A stretch of 64,000 nt of DNA from Mactra quadrangularis (taxonomy: Eukaryota > Mollusca > Bivalvia > Venerida > Mactridae), in assembly GCA_025267735.1 (NCBI GenBank), contig CM046308.1, positions 40,103,267 through 40,167,266 of the forward strand, read 5' to 3'. The translations under genes were made by a program, and so were the position numbers. The first letter of the stretch is position 1. Each line of letters begins with the position of its first letter. Below the pieces are notes generated by a model. The model saw nothing but the letters and a program-made list of their open reading frames with translations. It was not told where the DNA came from and made no database searches. Of this stretch, positions 12,837 to 26,380 are shown piece by piece.

Positions 12837-13418
12837 TACTCTCCAATACATCGGTTCGAAAGATTTACTCGTTCACTTTCTACCTCTGCTAAAATACTAC
12901 GTTCAAGCTGATAATTCTATTTTTAGAGAGAGTCACATAAACATTTAATTCGCATGACTGTCACGTGGTTTTTAAAAATAGATGCAAAAAATTCTCACGC
13001 CTGTAATTTCAAAATGTCGAAATGCAAAGATGTTTGACAGTTATGCATTAGTAAAATAATGAAAAATTAACAAAAATGAAAGTAAACATTGATCTTTTCA
13101 AGTGTGTATCTCTGATCTTTTAACTGTAAACATATTATACATATAGAGCAACTTATTGAACTTAAATACAAAGTATAGCCACGCTATATATGACGTCATA
13201 CGAGGTTGCATTCGTCACTAGTATGATCATACCATATAAGGTGTTGTTTACTCGTTCAACCAATGAAAATGCGTATAAAGTTTTTTAGCTACATTGAAAT
13301 TTGGTAAACTTTCATTGGACGTTCAAAGGTTCATAGTAAAGGTCAAGATCATAAATCGACACGTTTTAAGGCAGCGGGTGAATGTAATGTATTCACTGAG
13401 CTACGCGAAGTGAGCGTA
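12837..13418. other. 582-bp copy-A-only segment between 10-bp direct repeats
   Basis: AAGTAATGCC occurs at 12827-12836 and again at 13419-13428. Copy B has one copy (near 36186) and nothing in between. Either an unclassified element inserted with a 10-bp target duplication in copy A, or copy B lost the segment between short repeats. I see no good terminal inverted repeats, tRNA head or coding frame. It contains a TGACGTCA palindrome at 13192-13199. Confidence 0.7.
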
Positions 13419-13439
13419 AAGTAATGCCCAGTTGAGTAA

Positions 13440-14141
13440 TGCTAGGTTTACATCTGGCCACGATCTCCCCGATTAGCCAGAGGCAAAAAATCGGGGAGCT
13501 CTACGATTAAATGGTATACTCCACGTTCTGTTACGCTTCCTTACGAAATCAGCACGTTTTGTTGCGCTCTACTGCGCTTTGCTACGATCGAACCCACGAT
13601 TTGCATCACGTTCTGTTACGCTTTGTTGCGATCAACACGATTGGCTTCCACGCTCCACCACGTTCCGTTACGTCCTGTTAAAATCTCCCACGACAAAGCC
13701 GCTTTGTTGCGATCTCCTGCGATTGGACCTACGATTTGAGACAAATGACCACGTTTTACGTCACGATTTGATATTTAAACAAGAAATAATTCTTTCCCAG
13801 CGACGAGGATGAAAAAATGTGTCCACGCTGGTCCTGATCTGTTGCGATTGTACTCCACGTTCTGTTACGTTCTGTTACGTTTTGTTACGCTTTGGTACGT
13901 TCCGTTACGTTTTGTTACGAAGGCCACGCTCTGTCACGATTAGAAAATGAATCGGGGCAATCGTGGTGAAATTTAACTTTGATTTAAAATCTGTCCCGAT
14001 GCCCACGATGTCCCCGATTCAACCTCGTTCCGTTACGCTCCCCCATGATCACCCCGATTCGACTCCACGCTTTGTTACGTTCGTCACGATGCTTTGGAAT
14101 CGGGGACATCGTGGTAATCGTGGCCAGATGTAAACCTAGCA
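13440..14141. mobile_element. TAA-flanked MITE with 25-bp perfect TIRs (PIF/Harbinger-like), copy A only
   Basis: This 702-bp segment has perfect 25-base terminal inverted repeats: the left starts TGCTAGGTTTACATCTGGCC and the right ends in its exact complement. It is flanked by TAA at 13437-13439 and 14142-14144, and copy B has a single TAA (in GAGTAACATG, near 36205). A 3-bp TWA target duplication fits PIF/Harbinger elements. There is no transposase. The interior is unusually GC-rich for this locus. It is built from degenerate words such as CACGATCTCCCCGATT, TGTTACGTT and TTGTTGCGATC, a likely internal repeat array. The 77-codon frame at 13579-13812 is a by-product of this array. Confidence 0.85.
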
Positions 14142-15977
14142 TAACATGAACTTGATAAAAATTAACTTTACAGATAAATAGACCATAAATACGTATTCAA
14201 ATGATTTAGTCTCTGCTTCATAGGCATTTAATGTAAAGCTTGTTAAATGTTGATAATAATGGCATCATTTCAATTAAATTTCTTTATAAGTTTGATAAAC
14301 ATAATGAAAATCATTAGAACAATTTGGGGTTAAGTCACAGAAAATTTAAAATTAAAGTCATTATAGATATTTATTGTTTATATGAAAATGTTATTTCGCT
14401 CAAAATTTCCCTTTACTTCTAGTATTTATGATTCCAACTTTCTATTGCCGATCCATTGTTTCGCATTCCTTGCACAATAATCATTACTTCAAGAGCATAC
14501 TAATTGGTTATTAATTAGTCGTTAAGATACCTAAACCAGGTGCTTGATAATAGTCTTGCACAATAATTATTTTGATAATAACTATTTAAATAGGAATAAC
14601 GACATAGTGTCTAGACTCGAACATCCGCATTTACTTAATATCATTGACATCAGTCGACCCAGACTAATTTAGTTACCAATAATTTGATCAGGTGTGATTC
14701 AAGACTATTTGTAATTAAATCATCAGGACTATTGTTTTACTGATCTATGATTTGTCTGTATGGGGATACTTCTGAGTTCGGGTTTTGGCAATATGTGTTT
14801 ATATTTTGTCTGTAATCTTGGCTTGTATTAAATAAAAGACCACAGAGAGTTTCAGATTAATTATTCAATACTTCAAAGTTATTACATTCAGGATATAAAC
14901 CACCCAACAGCGCTTTTGTGATCATCTTATTGATAATTCTTATAATGATTGGTCGTTGTCTAATTTGCATGTGTAAGGTGATTGTGATGTTCGTACTCAA
15001 TTTTAGTCTTTCACTGCGCAAAGTTGTTGACACTGACGAGTATAACAGATGTGATGACAACTTCTTTGGAATGTTTTTCAACTGTCTACATGGTTTGATT
15101 AGGGACATAACATCACGTTTGTGACAAAAGGAAAAGTTAAGGAAGATTGATAAGATCAGTTATTTGATATATATTAAGTGTAATGCAATATGGTTACCTC
15201 ATTACGCCATACGCCAATCATCTAAACGACGTATAGTTAATCATGGAGACAATAATGCACACCAATAAACTTAACAACATTGATGTATCTACTAAAACAA
15301 TTAAGCAAATAACTTTTAAGACGTAATTCATTTATGGTTGCGACAAAGAAACGACATTTTTTATGGATGTGTGATCATACCATTTAAGAATCAGTGAGCT
15401 ACTAATGTTTCTTATTAATGTTAAATTAAGTCATAACATTTCTCATCTTTACTCTTTAAAATGTGTGAAATGAACAAAAGAATCGAGATATGACACATTT
15501 AAAACATTTATTACCATTAATGTTTCTGGAATTGGTTAAAGGTGTTGATTTTTTCTGTTCATTTGCGAAAACAGAGAGAAACGGGTTTTTTTTATTTGTT
15601 AATCTTGCCTTTTGCGTAACAACCGCTTGGGAATATTATGTACTATTTGAATGACATTGACATTTGTGTCCCTGCATTTTATATTCTTCTTTTTTTCACA
15701 TACTTGTTAAGGATTTCATGTTTGGTGTGATAAGAAGCAATGGATATGTTTCTATCAAAACACATAATAGCGGCACTGAATAGTAATGCCAAATATGTAA
15801 TGAATCAGATCTATAAAGAATAACCATGTTTGTGTATTCAAAAGTATTAAAGAATCATACATGTAACAAATTAATAAAACATATTATAATGACAAAAATG
15901 ATAATTAAAATTATTCAATAGAAAAAATAACATCATAAAAAGTCATGTAGAATGTGATTTGTTAGTATTATCAAGTA

Positions 15978-17940
15978 AAAAGTATAAAAAATTGACTGGG
16001 TAAAAAACAATGACGTCGAGCCGGTGCAGATTGTCAATATCAGGGCAACGGCATCTTGAAGCAATATTCAATAAATCAATTCGCTAGTTTATACCATTTT
16101 CAACAATAATATTAACATTTTCTGTTTTATCACAGTTCAATATCTTCAAGCAAACTTAAAAGGCGTTATACACAAGTTTAATTTTGGATTCATTGCAGGT
16201 TTATAACTTTCCCGTGTGATTATTATGTCGTGTTGTTACTGACAAAATGCTCTTTTAACAGTTTCATTGCGTTTTATTTTCAGTCCAATACGATGGCATT
16301 TAGTTTTCTTATAATGTAGCGACGATATCTGAAGGAAAGGAAGAACAAAAACTGAGAATACATTAGACGTTGAATTTTAGTGTGCATGATATACAGAAAG
16401 GAGACAAACGGAAGTAGGTCACATTTTAAGCACCATTATAACCATGAAATTGTTTTATTTGTTCAGACCAAGTTATTTATATTATTTTATCCGGATTATT
16501 AAGTGCAAAAGCTCTCGCTTATCCTTCTTGTGGGTAATTATTTCATGTAATCATATTCACTTTGGATTCATCCATAAAAGTAATGTTAGGTTTAACAAAC
16601 TGTACAAATAGTTCTTTTCCTTACTACGACCGAATCAACAGCACCACTAAAGGCAACAATTAATTCTAGTAAATAGCTATCGATGGTACTTGATTGGTTT
16701 TCATTAAAACGGATTTTAACGATCATTAGCTTGTTTGCTTAAACAATGTTCAAACATCATTAATGACTTACGGTTTAATCAATTGGCAATATATTTCAAA
16801 CTATGTTACTTTCTGATAAAAAAACAAGATTATTTACTCTTTATTTACTGTTTCTGAACAAACAACTTCAAACATATGAACCAATTGATGACTTTATTTT
16901 CAATGTCATATAAATGTTGTTTACCAGTATCTTTAAAAGAAAGACTTTAGGTAATTTACTTATATATCTAGTAAGTTAGTAATTTTGCAAATTAATGTCT
17001 CGGAACCCATGATAAGGTTTGTAAACCCCTTACGTTTTTTACTTAACTACTTGAAAGTCTTTTGGTCAGTGAAATGGAATGTAAACGTCATTGTAATTTT
17101 CTCAATTTTCCGCATATGACAGCGTGATTTTTTATCATAATGACATCAAATTCTATGGTTAAAAGTTATGTTGTACTATTATCTTGTAATAATTATCAAC
17201 TTATACGTAATTATGCAATTGCATTCTTTGTTCAAGCCATATAGAAACAAACAGTACACTATACAATGTATAATGTGACAATTCGGGACTTTTGTCAATA
17301 ATATTTCCCTGATAAAATCTGAAGCAATCCAATTGGTAAGTAGGTCCTTACAGTTCGAATCCTCGGATTTTATCATTGAATTCCTAGGTAAGGATAACAA
17401 AATATTTCATTTAATATCTTTCTTGTTAAGATATAAACAGCAGTGATGAAATTTAGATAGTTTTTACCCTTAAAAATATTTAGCTTGAATTTCAAACAAA
17501 TTAAATGATTTACATAAAATTAAATCTTAAAAGTTAAGATTAATTTTGGCAAATTAGCAAAATACGAGTAATCCTACAAATAGGACCTACTTATTTGAAG
17601 AGTATACAAGCGAAAAAAAACTGACTAAAGTCCCGTATTCAAATAATAAATCTGAATCAATCCCATTTTCTGAAGAAAGTTACGTTTCTAGTTTTATATC
17701 GTAAATATAGGAGTGTTACAATGTACAAATCTTTTGTCTGCCTGTGGTCTTTGTTTATGTTTACTGTGACCGAATTCTATAGTTGATATATCACGGTGAT
17801 CTGGTACAACATTGTACAAATCGTTAACATGAATTATCTTATTTCCTGACGTAATGTTTTCTTGACAAGATCAAATGAACATTTATAACATCGCAAATGT
17901 AATAAGATCTAATCTTGTACTAAACATTGTATCATATTAG
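15978..17940. other. Unique spacer after copy A, no gene seen
   Basis: AT-rich DNA with no recognisable coding region, RNA gene or SINE. The short open frames here lack homology or composition support. It does not match the DNA following copy B. Confidence 0.5.
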
Positions 17941-17944
17941 CTTT

Positions 17945-18285
17945 GGGAATGAGCAATCTCCGTAAACAGATATCCTGTAGACCGCTGTCGTACAGGATCT
18001 TTACTGTCTCCGTGGAAGGTCATGTCGAGATTAACTTTTTGTCGACCAACCAATGCGTAGCTTTTATCTAGACGAAACACTATCAATAACATTTTGATTT
18101 CGTAATTTCTATTTTTTCAGACCAACGTTTGCTAGCTAATTAACAGCGGTATTATTCAGTCTGCGATTGGACGGCTCATTTCAAATTGCGTGACGTAGGC
18201 GATGTAAACAAGTTACGTATCATAACAATTTCGTCATTAATATTATGATGAGAAAAGGTCACCTGAACGTGACCTTTGTTTGGAT
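17945..18285 (-). repeat. Noncoding repeat family, full copy (minus strand)
   Basis: Read on the minus strand, this copy shares with 53484-53792 the sequence from GTCACGTTCA through CTACGTCACGCAATTTGAAA, GTCCAATCGCAG and AGAAATTACGAAATCA to GGATATCTGTTTACGGAGAT. A third, truncated copy is at 52022-52205. One end here is the hairpin AAAAGGTCACCTGAACGTGA followed by CCTTT. No coding frame is shared among the copies, so this is a dispersed noncoding element of unknown class. Confidence 0.75.
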
Positions 18286-18570
18286 AAGGCCAGATCTAAA
18301 TTAGCGAGTTGGCAAACGGAACATTTTCGATCGGGTTTTAATCAGATTGGGGGAATAAGATAAGAAAAACATTAAAACCAGCATTTTCATTTCTTGAACA
18401 ATGAATTCTAGTATTTGATATTGTTGTCCTGTAGGGAAAACGAATTGGTAGTTTAAAATGATAATCGACGTCCGGATTCCGGAAAGTAACATATAAACTT
18501 TTAAGACTGAATAAGATTTGCTTGACAGATTTGTAAGAATACTTGTTTATTTGTATTTATATTGCGCAGG

Positions 18571-18857
18571 AACCCGGTTCGGTAGCGCAGCTGTTAGCGC
18601 GCTCGGATTTTGAATCTAGTGTACGGGTTCGAATCCCACCCGGGAAGGTAATACACGTCCTAACAAATTTGACAATAATGGCAGTTTTCCTCCATTAATA
18701 AGGTTTATGGAGAACTTTCCGGTCTTGTGGAAGTGTAGGTGAATACAAGTTATAGAAAAGGTTCCAGGAAAGCTAGATTAGGTGCGCGTGACGCCGTAAA
18801 AAACTTGAAAATTGTGTTGACACGGCGTGATAACCAGTATAAATAAAAAATACTGTA
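18571..18857 (+). mobile_element. tRNA-derived SINE
   Basis: The head has an A box (GGTAGCGCAGCTGTTAGCGC) and a perfect B box (GGTTCGAATCC, 18626-18636). The family body follows (TTTTCCTCCATTAATAAGG, TTTCCGGTCTTGTGGAAG, GGAAAGCTAGATTAGGTG) and the 3' end GACACGGCGTGATAACCAGT with an AATAAAAAA tail. CGCAGG at 18565-18570 and 18858-18863 may be a short, eroded target duplication. It lies in the unique spacer, so there is no empty site to compare. Confidence 0.88.
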
Positions 18858-18863
18858 CGCAGG

Positions 18864-21290
18864 GCGTCAACATGCCTTGTAATTTACGACGACAATGTTA
18901 CTCAAGTTCATAAAAGTCAAACAGATTTTTCTAATTCTATTTTCAACTTTTGTAATAATTCTAGAATGTTGAACTAAGACAGTCCCTAGACATTCTTTCA
19001 AATTTAACAATAATTTAGTTTGACATGAAATTGTTATAGATCATTTGTGTGGGTTTTTGACTGCTATCAATGTAAATAACCGTTTCATACATCTCATTAA
19101 ATTATGATATTCATTTTTCATGTTTATGCTATCAAAGAACTTTTAATGCCATTGTATAACAGAGGTGAACCAAGATATCCGATCGACGATACAATATGTT
19201 AACGTTACTATTAATTGTTAATTTGTGTTTGTATTTATCAGGGGTAAGATTATATCTGAGAATGATGATTACAATGTATATATGTAAAAATGCAGTAACG
19301 AGTGTTTTATGCAATGACGTATTGTTACAATTGTTTATATTTCACTTAGGCAAAGGGCCTTTGAGGAGGGTAAATATCTAAATAAGCTCAAAGTGTTTTG
19401 CTATTGCCAAAGAACTTGAAGTAAATACGACAACGAGTATAGCATAAGCATATTTCTGTCTTATCCAACATGATGATTACTTCATTCCGCAGTGAATCAG
19501 TGCAATATATTGTAAGAAATTCCTTTCTCTCCTGAGTAATGTTAGAATTGAATGCATTATTTCCATAAATAATTCGTACTCTGCATTTCTCCAAATACGA
19601 TGGAGATACTCACATTTGGAGAAATGCCGTCTAATTGATAATAACCATACTTACTTATAATGCATTTGGTTCTAATGTCAAATCGATTCAATCTTAAGTC
19701 TGGCTTATTAGTTCAGTTTAAAAGGTTAGTATTTTATTTATGTACCATTTGAATAATGTCATCATATAAAGCTATAACTTACGACGTGCACGAGTTTCAC
19801 AGAACAATACATAATTAAACTTATAATTTTACATAATAGAGACAGACAAAACATAGTACAAAAAGATTATGTGGCAGTCATAACAGGTTGCGATGACTTA
19901 TAGTCTTTCATTGAAACTTTTAAACAGTATTATCATTTATGGTATTTTCCATGCCGATTGCCGCATGATCATTAAATAAACGTAGACGAGTTTAGCTGAT
20001 TCCATCAAGCATACATATTTACCTCGTCATTTTGTGTAGGTCTGATTTACTGATAGCTTTTGGCAATAAAAATAAGCAAGTACATATATGGCAGCCATTG
20101 TTGCAACTACTTCACCTACTAAACACTACTTTAAAGTACGGGAATGTAGACTCGGTATCAATAAAAACATAACTGTTTTATATATAATTATTCTTTAGAT
20201 TCATAAAACAAGTCTGTGCTACTAAATTTTCTTTTCAAATTTAATTCAATGTAATAATTTTAAGACCAACTACAGACATTCTGTCAGTGAACATTATGTT
20301 TAAGAATGAACAAAACGTGCATTATTGGGGTTTGTTGTCGTTATCAAATGTCAACATCCGACTATATACAGTATATATTATTTCTAATTTTTAACGTCTC
20401 TTGTAAACAATTTTCAGACGTACCATAGCAGTCGGTCTACTAACTGGAAAAATGGGACTTGGGTCATTGATCTTCAGATTTTAACCGTACTTTACTAATC
20501 ACTTACCTCATCATGTATACGTTAATTGGCCTTTCCTATGCTGTGCCACGAAAGAAAAAGAACGTTCTTTCAAAATATTTAGATCAAACTCTAAAAAGAT
20601 AATGGTATTTAGCAAAAGATAAGATTTTCCTAACAGTATCTTATTCTCTTTGAAATAACCAAAATAGAACACATAGTCTAAACAGATTCGCCTTACACAT
20701 TATTGCGGGATGATAATGTATTCTTTCAATCATCCAAAGTAAATTAAAAAAACATTGAAAAAAATGTCCAGTAATGGTTGCTTTTTCCTTAATAATATTT
20801 TAAATTCATTCTGACAAACCTTCTTTTACAAACCTACTATTAATTTTAACGTTTCCATTCGATTTTTTCAAAATTGGGTTGAGAATCCAGGGTTTGGGCG
20901 AATTGTTAGAATTGTTAAGTAATTCGCTCTGACTGACTAGTAAAAGTTACTTGTCCGTATGAACATTGTAGAATAAAATTATTGAACAATCCACTTGTTT
21001 ATACTTGCCTTGGGTAAACACGGATAATACGTACGATTAATTTCGTCAGCCCTGGAATCATATTAATTTTAACAAACAGAAAAGAAAACAATCATGACAA
21101 GTTAAGTTTGTAAGTCAAGTTCAATTTTGAAATAACGACGGATTGATGAAAGTGTACATATTTAAAATGATCACTATTCTGATAATTTTGTACAATTATA
21201 CAGTTAGTACTCATCCTAAATTTCTTAAATGTTAAGAACATACACATCCTAAGTGAAATAAGTTGTGCATGAAGATTGAGAGTCAATTGT
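18864..21290. other. Unique spacer, no gene seen
   Basis: AT-rich DNA with no recognised coding region, SINE or structured RNA. The paired frames around 19132-19381 on both strands are short and overlap, and look like chance. Confidence 0.45.
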
Positions 21291-21294
21291 GTGA

Positions 21295-23717
21295 ATGTAT
21301 TGACCGTGACTAAAATACATTATCATGATTTAAAACACATCAAAAGAGCACATAAATGATGTGTTGACATCAAGATTTGTCTTGTACGGAATAAAAACAA
21401 ATTTCCACGTTGACACTTGTAGTTGTACTATGGCATGTCTAATAGATCAAACAATGCTATTGCATTGATCATACCGTAAAATCTCCAAGTTGAATAATCA
21501 GATACAAATAATGTCTTGGTTATAATTACGCAAATAATGTAGTAAGTGTCATTTAAAGTAACGTCAAAGAGACATATTGCTTTCAATACCAATTGTAGTG
21601 TTATTCGTTTTCTGTTTTGAGCTAAACATCAATCTGTTTATTTTTTATGACCAATTATGTACTGCCAATTTTATACATGTGCTTACGTAAAGAAATGTAT
21701 GTTTTTCTGTTTTGTAGTAAAAGGTGGAATGGAGTGCGTTTGAGTAATACATACGATAGGGAAAGTCTGTGATAAAAAAATGTTTTGCCATTTATGTTCT
21801 GGCATTTACAAAAACGCTAAAATATGTACATTTATATTTCGTAGTTAAATGTAGTTTGCTCAAAGTTTTTACAAATGTGAAATATACCATAGTTTATTTT
21901 ATGCTAAACTATAAATGTTAAATGACGTCATTAAACTGAAAGAATAATACTATTTGTCAAATTTGACATAAAACTATTCTTGATCTACGGAAATGAGAAT
22001 CCTGACATATAATATATTTAGTTGATATATATCTCATAGGAATATGCAAGTTTCTGGATTTCAGTGCCTTACAATATGCATTTCATAGTACTGATTTCTT
22101 TTGAAACAGACATTAACATTTTAGGTCCATTTTTTTTTTAATTCTAAAAAGATGAATTAACTATCAAATAAATATATTTTACTTTTTTCTCACTGGTATA
22201 ATAAATATTATTCAACTAAATGTTGTACTTAGTGTTGAAATACGTAATTTTTTCCAACAAATAACTCTTAAAAGTTGCCAAACAAGCTATACGCATGTTA
22301 ATTGAAGCAATTATAGTCTGACTCTTTTATGTTAAGCCACCAAAAAATATGCAAAGCTGTCAGGACCATTCTTCAAATAGTTAAGGTTTACTAAGTTTGT
22401 TGAGTTTTCAACACTTAAATCGTGCTGCTACTTTATATTTTAAATTGGATTAAAGCATACTAAAGTTGAAGCTTTTGAATACACATTTATATATATTTCA
22501 CATCATTATATCATAATATGTTAAATATTATTTGTGTCATTCATTTCTATCTGGTAAATATTTCATTAAGGTCGAAACAGATACGGAGTTCAAAGACTAG
22601 ATATAAAAACCCAAGTTGTATATGAAGTATGGTATAGTAAGTGAGTACTAGACCATTGATTTTTCTAACTTTTATAATATGTGTTTCCTTATTACCAATA
22701 AACACAGGAAGCTTATAGTGTTTCTGTATAGTTATTATGAGATAAATGTCACATTCAACTTCTTTACTATCATATTTCTAGGCTTTATTTTAATAACAAC
22801 TCACTGCGCCTACATTGTGATGGATAAGTATCTTTTTTATAATATACTTTAAGAATGTCAGATAAGAGGACCAGTGCAATATCTAAAATTTTGACAAATA
22901 TTTCATTGTTTTAAAAGGCATTATGAAAGATATTGTAATATTAATGCGTTAACTGTAATACAACAAATGAGTAAATAGTTACCCAATCTATTGTATATAA
23001 ACTTGACTAGTCACAGCTATGCCAATGTTGATTACTGTACTGTACCAAATGATATTAAATATTTTGATATTACATTAAATTCACCGATTGTAGCATCTTG
23101 TCGGTAACCTTATAGTCTTGAAAATGGATGTTCATCCACTCAGGGAACTGTAAGTTTTTTCACATCTATTTAATTCCATAAACAATCTTACAAAAGCAAT
23201 AAACTGGCTATAAAATGCAATCCTAGATTTCTTCTAATAATTTGGTTTCATCGAAATGTTCTAAGTCTACTCCATAAACTGAGCCGTATAACAGGAACTG
23301 TTCCATTACAAAATACTTCCAGATTTTCTAGGTTAATGTTGTATCTCTTCACAGACACTGACAGTAATTGTAAACCCACTCAGTTAACGTACATACGTTT
23401 CCAAGGTCAATAGATGTCCTCTTGTAATGGCAAGGATATTGAATGAAATCTAGGAATATTTGCATCGTCATCTTGTATATGCAAACACATTCTGGCTATA
23501 TATAATGTTTGTGCAACTGAATTACTTTAAACAATATAGCGTGTTGAAAAACAAACATGCTTGCTTGAATCCGATAAATATCTGGCAGTCTACCAATTGA
23601 CGATTTCCTAAAAGTCGAAGATTTGTCTATTCAAGGAAAACGCATTGAGTATTTCTTGCAGAATTACTAGAATGGGTGATTTTATAAATATGTCGACAAA
23701 ATCCCGATTTAAGAGGT
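21295..23717 (+). repeat. Older, diverged relative of parts of copies A and B
   Basis: Starting at GACCGTGACTAAAATACATT, this region carries diverged versions of several copy-A blocks in order: the module at 117-340 (near 21306), the TATA-bearing block at 1709-1860 (22578-22725) and the block at 4760-5130 (23040-23400, sharing TTTCATCGAAA and the surrounding order). Large gaps separate the matches. It ends directly against the left end of copy B at 23718. It shows that the recent duplication sits on an older repeated locus. Confidence 0.65.
22578..22725 (+). promoter_or_regulatory. Conserved TATA-bearing block (diverged copy)
   Basis: This is the diverged counterpart of 1709-1860. It has GATATAAAAACCC and then a long near-identical run from GAGTACTAGACCATTG to ACACAGGAAGCT. 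Here the terminal hairpin can pair as GTGTTT with AAACAC rather than as in copy A. The preserved TATA word and downstream segment, in otherwise drifting DNA, are the reason to suspect function. Confidence 0.3.
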
Positions 23718-25450
23718 ACATATTAAAAAAATGCCATTCTACTGACATTATTAACACACTTATGAGCTTAATATTCTATCTAGATTTCGTAAATGTCAAG
23801 CCTGGTTGAAATAATTAGAAGTAGAATGAATATCTTAAACGTGACTAAAATACATGAACATGTTTTTTAAACATATCAGGAGAAAACATGAATAAAGTGT
23901 TGACATCAAGATGCTTCTTGTCCAGAAGACGAATACAAAACACTCGTAATCGTAATTGACATCCAAGAGATGGACCAGTATTATAGTATAGATATTGACG
24001 TGAAACCTTGACCCGGGAAACACAAATAATGTCACGATATAGTAAGTGCCATTTCATGTGCGTTTGATGATACAGTTTATAACATTGGAAATCGTGTAAA
24101 TGTGATTCTTTTTTGTGGCTACGAGTAAACTTGATTCTAAATCATATTTTCTGACAAATTCTGCAAATATTGTATACATACTCTGATGCAAGACATGTAT
24201 TTCTCACATGTTTTGTGGAGAACTTTGGTATACTTACAGAGCAATTATGCAATGCATTATAGATATTTGATATTTACTTAGATGCAAATAATCATAAACA
24301 ATTCACTATTATTTAATTTATTTATCATTCACCATTTATTACATTCTACTTTCTCAAAAGGTTTAATAAATGAAGGTTAACATCTTTTAAAATAAAAATT
24401 AACCAAACTTAGAACACTCACGGACATTATCCTCGTATAGTTATATTTCCTAAAAAAGCATTTAGAACTTAATAAACTGATTTTACAACATAGTTAATGC
24501 TTTTGCTACTAATGATTTATTACTAAATTTGTTCACAGCTTACACAATACACTTAACTAAATGTTGTTGCTTTTTTTGTTGTCGACATTTCAGTAGGTGC
24601 TTTATTACCATTTTCCGGTGAAGTCTTTTTGAAATGAGTAATGTTATTGTACTCTTTTCAGTATGGCAGTTTCTCCCTCTATATTTAGACAGCAAAAATA
24701 TACTTGCAATATACGATTTAAAAGAGTTTAATAAGAATTTAACATCCCATGCTAGCTATTAACAGTTATCTTGAGTTTAGTGGTAAGCTATTTGAAGTCT
24801 GGACAGCATTTTATAAAAATCTTACGATTATTTAACAGTGCAATATAGAGGGATATACGACTAAAATCGGTCGTAAGATGCTTGATAATACGGGCCCCTG
24901 GTATTTTAAAGCCAATTTCAGAATTAAGTTTTATTCATCTGCAAATATGGATCAAATATCTATATACATTAGTATTAGTTGAACATTAAGATACAGTCCT
25001 AGTAGCCAGTGGAAAAAAAGATCATTTGTTTTATACAACGCAAGGTAACGTAATGCGAACGAACTACAGTATACTCGTATACGAGTATTTTATTGCAATT
25101 TCTATGTTCTGACTAAGTAACACAGTCACTACAAAGATGTAAGAATGTCTACCATTCTACAAATACATGAACACCAAATAATCTTCAATGACAATGTTTA
25201 CTTTTTATTGAGTCATCAATACTTGTACGATCAATTAAATTTGGTCGAAATTGATTTGCATTTATTTTTTATTCAAACGAGATCTTCTAAGAGGAGCAAA
25301 TGGTTCGTGTATCTTTTTCGTGTCAGTATTGCATAACGTGAAATTAAAACTAAAAAACTTTAATGTTCCGACACAGAGCTTTAATAATGTTCGCTGATGT
25401 AATTATTTGTGTCATTTATTACTCTCTGGTAAATTGTTCATCAAAGAGGA

Positions 25451-25600
25451 ACGAGATACGGAGTTCACAGACTGGATATATAACCTAAGCCGTATATAAA
25501 GTTTGGAATGGTTAATGAGTACTAGACCATTGATTTTTCTAACTTTTATAATACGAGCTTCCTTATTACCAATAAACACAGGAAGCTAAGTGTGTTTCTG
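25451..25600 (+). promoter_or_regulatory. Conserved TATA-bearing block (copy B)
   Basis: Near-identical to 1709-1860, with the TATA-like word at 25474-25485 and the same terminal inverted repeat around AATAAA. Being a recent duplicate, it adds no independent evidence of constraint. Confidence 0.28.
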
Positions 25601-26380
25601 TATATTTAGTGTGTGATTAATGTCACTTCTAGCTTTCCAACTATCATTTGTCAAGGCTATATTTCGATAAGACATGACATTTTTTTAAGCTAAAACGTCT
25701 CTACTTGTGAAAGAGAATGGGCTGTTTTTAAAGAAATTTCAAAATTGTCCGATCTTAGTCCTAGTGCAATAACCACAGTTTTGTCAAATACTATAGTGTT
25801 AATTTTTAAATACATTTGGAAGGTTTATTGTTTTCTTATTTTTAAACATTATTAATTTTTGTATACGTGTTTTTATTGAAAAACTTCAACATTTTAGACA
25901 ATATAACCTATTCAATTTTACAACCGGTCAAATAACTCACTGACCTAAATTAACAGTAGATACAACTATCTCAAACATGTTTGGCTCATAGTCCAGTGCA
26001 TTTGGTTATTGAATAGCTAAAACGCGTAACTTATCTATTTTGGAAATACTACTACAGCGAAAAGGCAATGATGTACGACGTGTTAGACTGATTTGCATGA
26101 ACGTCAGATAAAGCACAGCATTTAATTTGACGTCGTGACCGAGGAATGATGGGATTTTGATTGAAAACGTCTTGCAGTAGGTCTTCTTAATTTATAGTGA
26201 AATAGTTTTAAACTCAATTTGGACCAGTTTCCTTCCAGTGATGAGATTAGTGTATGTTTAACATTTATTGACAGACCTTAAATCGACATCAAACGCCCTG
26301 ATAAAGTCAATACATTTAAAAACTCTGGCACTATTTCCCGCTTAGCTCATTTAACGTGGGGGTAAATTATATCAGCCGTG

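Larger units (their letters stand above)
1..15977 (+). repeat. Segmental duplication, copy A
   Basis: This segment aligns base by base with 23718-37987 in the same orientation. Window position 1 already matches 23718, so the left end lies outside the window. The match stops after the shared TTATCAAGTA at 15968-15977. In the first 1 kb I count about seven differences, while 6.6-7.6 kb is visibly more diverged (about 92% by eye). Copy A carries four segments absent from copy B: 8471-9065, the SINE at 12029-12320, 12837-13418 and 13440-14141. Removing them and their target duplications leaves about 13.8 kb, the same as copy B after removing its own extras. No convincing exon is seen. Short open frames are conserved only because the DNA is conserved. 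Confidence 0.95.

Noticed and set aside
13579..13812. 77-codon frame in the GC-richer segment
   Set aside because: Produced by the degenerate ACG-word array inside the Harbinger-like MITE.
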